Shown: piece after piece, positions 6,926-10,111 of the stretch
Position numbering within the stretch: the stretch's first letter is position 1
Layout: each line of letters begins with the position of its first letter
Source of the DNA: Chloroflexota bacterium
GTDB lineage: Bacteria; Chloroflexota; Anaerolineae; Promineifilales; Promineifilaceae
NCBI GenBank assembly: GCA_024278255.1
Contig: JAJRTP010000541.1
Location: 1-10,111, forward strand
DNA: 10,111 nucleotides
Direction of reading: 5' to 3'
Made by a program: the position numbers and the translations under genes
The notes under the pieces: model-generated
Databases searched by the model: none
Told to the model about the DNA's origin: nothing
The model's input: only the letters and a program-made list of their open reading frames with translations

Positions 6926-6926
6926 C

Positions 6927-7049
6927 TCAGCCTCCAGTCTGGCGTTCGTTATCTTCTTCTTCCTGAATCTCCCTGTTGCCCTCTATCCTACAATATGTCC
7001 ATTCATCCACCAATAACCCATTGGAAGAATTTTGTAAAGTTGGCTTCAC
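6927..7049 (-). CDS. Possible 40-residue small ORF upstream of the DUF4258-like gene
   Basis: An open frame runs from GTG (7049-7047) to TGA (6929-6927), encoding 40 residues with an acidic, Glu-rich C-terminal half ('NREIQEEEDNERQ'). Its stop is one nucleotide before the TTG start of the DUF4258-like gene, and that gene's GGAGG lies inside it. This is the geometry of translational coupling. No convincing Shine-Dalgarno site precedes the GTG. It may be a real small protein or the degraded N-terminal part of the downstream gene in a shifted frame: the downstream frame reads 'NARLEAEL' across the same bases. Weak evidence. Confidence 0.25.
   Translation of the reverse strand: MKPTLQNSSNGLLVDEWTYCRIEGNREIQEEEDNERQTGG
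6931..6935 (-). promoter_or_regulatory. Shine-Dalgarno site for the TTG start of the DUF4258-like gene
   Basis: GGAGG on the - strand (CCTCC on +), 5 nt before TTG 6925. It is the main reason to accept a TTG start. Confidence 0.5.
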
Positions 7050-7425
7050 ACATCGCCTAATTATTATGAGTTACTTTTGATCGCGAACTTCTTCTTCCAG
7101 GCATAAAGCGATCATTTTGTTAGGAAACGGCAACAAGATATTCGGCACGACTTTCTATCTCCTGAACAAGAGAAGGGGAAATAAGTAGTTGCCCGGTTTC
7201 CACATCTACGTCTATCGCGCCCACTTCGCCCCGGTCACCTGAAGGCGGCAGCGATAAAATGATTGAAACGCGCCAGCATATTTGCTCGCCCATCACCAAA
7301 ACAGGCTCGCCGCCGTGCATCTGCGTGCTGATTTCATCCACCACAAAACCCGTCACCTTTTGTCTGGCGCTAAAGGCAGTTACATTGACTGTAGCCGACA
7401 ATTGGATATTGACCAATAATTGACT

Positions 7426-7436
7426 CGATTTTGGAG
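7426..7436. repeat. Target-site duplication, left copy
   Basis: CGATTTTGGAG, identical to 7529-7539, flanking the inserted element. If the terminal inverted repeat is counted as 11 bp, the true duplication is only the first 8 bases (7426-7433). Confidence 0.8.
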
Positions 7437-7528
7437 ATGGTTCAGTAACCCGGAAAATTAGCTTGACACTTTGTAGGGCGATTTTGTAAATCGCCCTACA
7501 AGTTGTTAAGGGAAATTTGAACCATCCC
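7437..7528. mobile_element. MITE-like non-autonomous insertion element (about 92 bp)
   Basis: The ends are exact inverted repeats, ATGGTTCA (7437-7444) and TGAACCAT (7518-7525). They extend to GAGATGGTTCA / TGAACCATCCC with one mismatch if three bases of the left duplication are included. The centre is the perfect palindrome at 7471-7501. The element is bounded by an 11-bp direct repeat and interrupts a reading frame. It has no coding capacity, so a transposase would have to act in trans; none is present in the window. The family of the cognate transposase is not identifiable, but a duplication of 8-11 bp limits the candidates. Confidence 0.82.
7471..7501. repeat. Perfect 14-bp palindrome at the centre of the element
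   Basis: TTGTAGGGCGATTT (7471-7484), loop TGT, AAATCGCCCTACAA (7488-7501). It shares the core TAGGGCGATTT-NNN-AAATCGCCC with repeat B at 4240-4260, so both may belong to one dispersed repeat family. Confidence 0.9.
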
Positions 7529-7539
7529 CGATTTTGGAG
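7529..7539. repeat. Target-site duplication, right copy
   Basis: CGATTTTGGAG, the second copy of 7426-7436. It encodes codons 9-12 of the interrupted gene on the - strand. Confidence 0.8.
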
Positions 7540-7569
7540 TTAAACTTTCAATCTCAACAGACATAGACG

Positions 7570-7574
7570 CCTCC
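7570..7574 (-). promoter_or_regulatory. Shine-Dalgarno site of the interrupted small gene
   Basis: GGAGG on the - strand, 5 nt before ATG 7564. It shows that the real start lies on the far side of the insertion and supports the pseudogene reading. Confidence 0.8.
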
Positions 7575-7604
7575 GAACAACATTGTCAATCACATTATAC
7601 AGGA

Positions 7605-9947
7605 TTATGCCTTAACTTGTTGCGCCAACTGCCACAATTTGTCAGGGCTGAGAGGAATGCTGAGAACCTCCAGGCCGGGATTACCCAGCGCATCTTCAAC
7701 AGCTTGGGCAAAGAGGGGCGCTGTAGGAATAGCCCCGGCCTCGCCTGCGCCTTTGATCCCCAATGGATTGAGCGGCGATGGCGTCACTTCATGGCCGATT
7801 TCGATATGCGGCACGTCCAGCGCCGTCGGCAGCAGGTAATCCATGAAGGAACCTGTGAGGAGCTGACCCTGTTCGTCGTAGATGATTTGCTCGTAGAAGG
7901 CGTTGCCAATACCCTGGGCCACGCCGCCGTGCATTTGCCCGTCCAGGATGAGGGGATTGATAACCTCACCGCAATCGTGGACGACGACGTATTTCAGGAT
8001 GTTAACCTGAAAGGTATCCGGGTCTACTTCTACGATCATGGCGTGAACGCCTACGGCCGTAGCCCCATATTCCGGCCCAAAATAATTGGTAGATTCCAGG
8101 CCCGGCTCCGTGCCCGGCTTCACCGCGCCGCGCATCGGGTTCGCCTGCTGCGCCAACTGCCCCAGGGGGATGGCGCTGTCCGGCACGCCCTTCACCTGCA
8201 CCTGGCCCTCGCCCAGTTCCAAATCCTCCTCGGCCGCTTCCAGCATTTCCGCCGCCAGCTTGAGGATTTTCTGGCGCACATCTTTGGCCGCTTCATTGAT
8301 GGCGTTGCCCGCCACCACTGCGCCTCGGCTGGCAAACGTCCCCGCGCCCCAATGGAACTGATCCGTATCGCCGGTAATGATGTCCACATCCTTCACGTCC
8401 ACGCCCACCTGATCGGCCACAATCTGGGCAAAGCTGGTGAAGTGCCCCTGCCCCTGCGTGCCGATACCGGTCGCCACGCTGACCCGGCCGCTGCTCTGCA
8501 CCTGCACCCGCGCCCCTTCATACGGCCCAATTCCCGTCCCCTCGACGTAGGCGACGATACCCAGGCCCAAATGCCGCCCCTCGGCCCGCACCTGGGGCTG
8601 AATTTCGTCGTAGAATTTTTCGTATTCGATCATCTGTAATGCCTTGTCCAGGAGGGGTTCGTAATTGCCGCTGTCGTAGGTGAGCGGGGCAAAATCCTGG
8701 TAGATGATGACGTTATCGTAGGGGAAGGCGTCCGGCGGGATGAAGTTGCGGCGGCGGATTTCCGCCTTGTCAATGCCCAGCTCTTTGGCGGCAATGTCCA
8801 GCAGCCGCTCGACGACAAAGACGCCGTGCTGTCGCCCAGCGCCGCGGTAGGGCGTGACGATGGTTTTGTTGGTGAACACGGCCGTAAACTCACTATAGTA
8901 ATTCTGAATATCATACGGCCCCAGCAAAGTACACTGACTGTTCAGCGGCACCGTCAGGCCATAAGGCGCGTAAGCCCCCTGATCGTGAATAAAAACATCC
9001 CGGATGCCCAGGATACGGCCGTCACTGGCAAACGCCGCCTCCACCTCGTGAATCTGATCCCGCTCATGCGTCGTGGCCACGAAATTCTCCGAGCGATCCT
9101 CAATCCACTTGACCGGCCGATCTAACTGCATCGCCGCCCAGGGCACCAGCATCTCCTCCGGGTAAAACATCATAATTTTGGGGCCAAAACCGCCGCCGAT
9201 AAAGGGGGCAATCACCCGCACCTGGTTTTCGGACAGCCCTAGAAGCGCCGCCATCCCATTACGCACAAAAACGGGGGCCTGTGTCGTGTCCCAGATGGTC
9301 ATACGGCCGTCCCGCCGGTCCCATTGGGCTACGACCCCCCGATTCTCCATCGCCGCCGCAATACCATGATCGTAATGCAACCGCCGTTTGACAATATGAT
9401 CCGCCTGGCCGACGACCGACTCGTAATCACCTTTGCGCTGCACCACGTGAGCGGAAATATTGCTGCCCAAATCATCATGCACCAGCGGCGCGTCATCAGC
9501 CAACGCCTGCTCCATATCCACCACCGGCGGCAGCGGATCATACTCCACAAAAATTTCGTCCACCGCATCTTCGGCAATGTAACGGCTTTCGGCCACCACC
9601 ATGACCACCGGCTCGCCCACATAGTTCACTTTGTCCTTTGCCAGGGGAACCTGCGTCCGTTCGTTAAAGACGATGTCTTTTACCGGCGGCGGGGGAACCA
9701 GCAGCGGACCGTGCTGCCAGTAATCGCCCAGGTCTACGGCCGTATACACCGCAATCACCCCCTCCCGTTCCCGGGCAAAAGAACTGTCAATCTCCAGAAT
9801 ACGGGCATGGGCATACGGGCTGCGCACAAAAGCCACGTGGGCCATCTCCGGCAAATTCACGTCGTCAGTAAACAACGCCTGCCCCGTCAACAAACGCGGG
9901 TCCTCATTACGCTTAATCCGTTCGCCAAAAAACTGTGTCGCAGCCAT
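7605..9947 (-). CDS. Molybdenum hydroxylase large subunit, CoxL / xanthine dehydrogenase family (form II-like motif)
   Basis: A 780-residue molybdopterin-cytosine-dinucleotide-type large subunit: N-terminal a/b-hammerhead domain (about 18-138), then the Mo-cofactor-binding domains. The family motifs present are GGGFG (251-255), PYRGAGR (366-372), TQGQGH (497-502) and KGAGEAG (732-738) with E736 as the expected active-site base. True aerobic CO dehydrogenase (form I) carries a Cys in AYxCSFR at the loop corresponding to PYRGAGR. The GAGR version is the form II type, whose members oxidise other, mostly unknown, substrates (aldehydes, N-heterocycles). CO oxidation is therefore not supported. Such enzymes need an FAD subunit and a 2Fe-2S subunit. 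Neither is encoded in the window, and the fragment visible upstream does not look like either. The start ATG 9947 has AAGGAG 6 nt upstream. The protein is likely cytoplasmic, with no signal peptide seen. Five ACGGCCGT octamers lie in it. Confidence 0.92.
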   Translation of the reverse strand: MAATQFFGERIKRNEDPRLLTGQALFTDDVNLPEMAHVAFVRSPYAHARILEIDSSFAREREGVIAVYTAVDLGDYWQHGPLLVPPPPVKDIVFNERTQVPLAKDKVNYVGEPVVMVVAESRYIAEDAVDEIFVEYDPLPPVVDMEQALADDAPLVHDDLGSNISAHVVQRKGDYESVVGQADHIVKRRLHYDHGIAAAMENRGVVAQWDRRDGRMTIWDTTQAPVFVRNGMAALLGLSENQVRVIAPFIGGGFGPKIMMFYPEEMLVPWAAMQLDRPVKWIEDRSENFVATTHERDQIHEVEAAFASDGRILGIRDVFIHDQGAYAPYGLTVPLNSQCTLLGPYDIQNYYSEFTAVFTNKTIVTPYRGAGRQHGVFVVERLLDIAAKELGIDKAEIRRRNFIPPDAFPYDNVIIYQDFAPLTYDSGNYEPLLDKALQMIEYEKFYDEIQPQVRAEGRHLGLGIVAYVEGTGIGPYEGARVQVQSSGRVSVATGIGTQGQGHFTSFAQIVADQVGVDVKDVDIITGDTDQFHWGAGTFASRGAVVAGNAINEAAKDVRQKILKLAAEMLEAAEEDLELGEGQVQVKGVPDSAIPLGQLAQQANPMRGAVKPGTEPGLESTNYFGPEYGATAVGVHAMIVEVDPDTFQVNILKYVVVHDCGEVINPLILDGQMHGGVAQGIGNAFYEQIIYDEQGQLLTGSFMDYLLPTALDVPHIEIGHEVTPSPLNPLGIKGAGEAGAIPTAPLFAQAVEDALGNPGLEVLSIPLSPDKLWQLAQQVKA

Positions 9948-9987
9948 TGTGTTCTCCTTTTAGCTAAATCTCGTATCTTCTCAATAA

Positions 9988-10020
9988 ACAGGGGAGGTGA
10001 AATTATCCAGACTCCCCTGT
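9988..10020 (-). terminator. Possible terminator hairpin at the end of the upstream partial gene
   Basis: On the - strand a 9-bp stem ACAGGGGAG / CTCCCCTGT encloses a 15-nt loop and is followed by TTTATTG. It overlaps the stop codon of the partial gene (10003-10005) and precedes the Mo hydroxylase gene. The loop is long and the T run is short, so termination would be weak; an mRNA-stability or attenuation role is equally possible. Confidence 0.4.
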
Positions 10021-10110
10021 CGGTAACGGGTAAAAAGCTGGCGCTTGTTGTTGGACGAGATCAGCCAGACTGGGCAAAGCATATGTGCCAGCTACCCGGT
10101 CATGGATGTA
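10003..10110 (-). CDS. C-terminal end of an unidentified protein (truncated by window edge)
   Basis: An open frame enters from the right edge and ends at TAA (10005-10003), giving 35 residues that include 'LPSLADLVQQQAPAFYPLP'. Another frame of this strand is stopped at once, and the composition is compatible with coding. It lies 55 bp upstream of the Mo hydroxylase start on the same strand, so the two could share a transcript. It does not resemble the C-terminus of a CoxM or CoxS subunit. No family can be assigned from so short a piece. Confidence 0.4.
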   Translation of the reverse strand, partial: YIHDRVAGTYALPSLADLVQQQAPAFYPLPTGESG

Positions 10111-10111
10111 G

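Larger units (their letters stand above)
7120..7564 (-). pseudogene. Small hypothetical gene disrupted by a MITE-like insertion
   Basis: The original start is ATG 7564-7562, with GGAGG (7574-7570) 5 nt upstream, 40 bp after the Mo hydroxylase stop. The first 12 codons read MSVEIESLTPKS. The frame then enters the inserted element and stops at TAG 7498-7496. The remaining 101 codons (7425-7123, beginning SQLLVNIQLS) and the TAA at 7122-7120 continue in register if the insertion plus one copy of the 11-bp duplication is removed. The repaired protein has 113 residues, with no signal peptide or membrane segment, and contains the acidic stretch 'GEVGAIDVDVETGQLL' near the C-terminus. I do not recognise the family. 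The net insertion of 103 bp is not a multiple of three, so it both shifts the frame and adds a stop. A shorter product from TTG 7416 (98 residues) could still be made but has no visible ribosome binding site. Confidence 0.8.
783..9743. repeat. Highly iterated octamer palindrome ACGGCCGT, 18 copies
   Basis: By eye I find copies starting at 783, 868, 2097, 3332, 3587, 3719, 4181, 4832, 5872, 5956, 5984, 6192, 6728, 8053, 8878, 9015, 9303 and 9736. All are inside coding sequence. In 12 of them it encodes Thr-Ala-Val (ACG GCC GTN), in five x-Gly-Arg and in one Pro-Arg-Pro. None falls in the AT-rich gene at 2232-2972, in the methyltransferase fragment or in the intergenic gaps. Confidence 0.85.

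Noticed and set aside
7071..7115. 14-codon - strand ORF (MIALCLEEEVRDQK) after the broken gene
   Set aside because: Very short, no ribosome binding site; it could be a relic but nothing supports it as a gene.
7439..7450. GGTT-CAGT-AACC mini-hairpin as an operator
   Set aside because: Only 4-bp arms, inside the mobile element; no reason to assign regulation.
7617..8639. Long + strand open frame opposite the Mo hydroxylase gene (340 codons)
   Set aside because: A shadow of the - strand gene; the translation is His/Arg-rich without recognisable domains.
7605..9947. Calling the large Mo subunit a true aerobic CO dehydrogenase (coxL)
   Set aside because: The diagnostic Cys loop AYxCSFR is absent and PYRGAGR is present, so only a form II-like family call is justified.

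Overview
The window looks like chromosomal DNA from a GC-rich, free-living bacterium. My best guess is a Chloroflexota relative (Anaerolineae/Caldilineae-like). That guess rests on the gene repertoire, the abundant short palindromic intergenic repeats and a very frequent 8-bp palindrome, ACGGCCGT. It is an inference, not a database result. Most genes are visibly GC-rich. One stretch (about 2199-3031) is strikingly AT-rich.

The left half (1-6600) reads on the + strand: the 3' end of a SAM-dependent methyltransferase-like gene (to 403), a ThDP-dependent acetolactate-synthase-like enzyme (462-2198), an AT-rich HEPN-like gene (2232-2972), a zinc-dependent medium-chain dehydrogenase (3032-4240), a UMF1/Atg22-type MFS transporter (4277-5608) and a classical SDR oxidoreductase (5698-6528). 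A strong bidirectional hairpin terminator at 6557-6588 ends the group. A carboligase/decarboxylase, two NAD(P)-dependent dehydrogenases and an exporter or permease look like a small catabolic or biosynthetic set, but no substrate can be read from the sequence. The HEPN-like gene differs in composition and may be a later arrival. Three different imperfect or perfect palindromes occupy the gaps at 372-441, 4240-4260 and 5616-5681; two of them overlap the stop codon of the gene before them.

The right half reads on the - strand. From right to left it holds the last 35 codons of an unidentified gene (10003-10110), a molybdenum hydroxylase large subunit of the CoxL/xanthine dehydrogenase family (7605-9947), a broken small gene (7120-7564) and a DUF4258-like small protein (6590-6925), possibly preceded by a coupled 40-codon ORF.

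The clearest unusual event is in the small gene downstream of the Mo hydroxylase. A roughly 92-bp MITE-like element (7437-7528) has terminal inverted repeats, a perfect 14-bp central stem and an 11-bp direct duplication of the target. Removing the element plus one copy of the duplication restores a 113-codon frame with an ATG and a good Shine-Dalgarno site. Its central palindrome shares its core with the one at 4240-4260, so the two may belong to one repeat family. The second notable signal is ACGGCCGT: I count 18 copies in 10 kb against a chance expectation well below one, all inside coding sequence.
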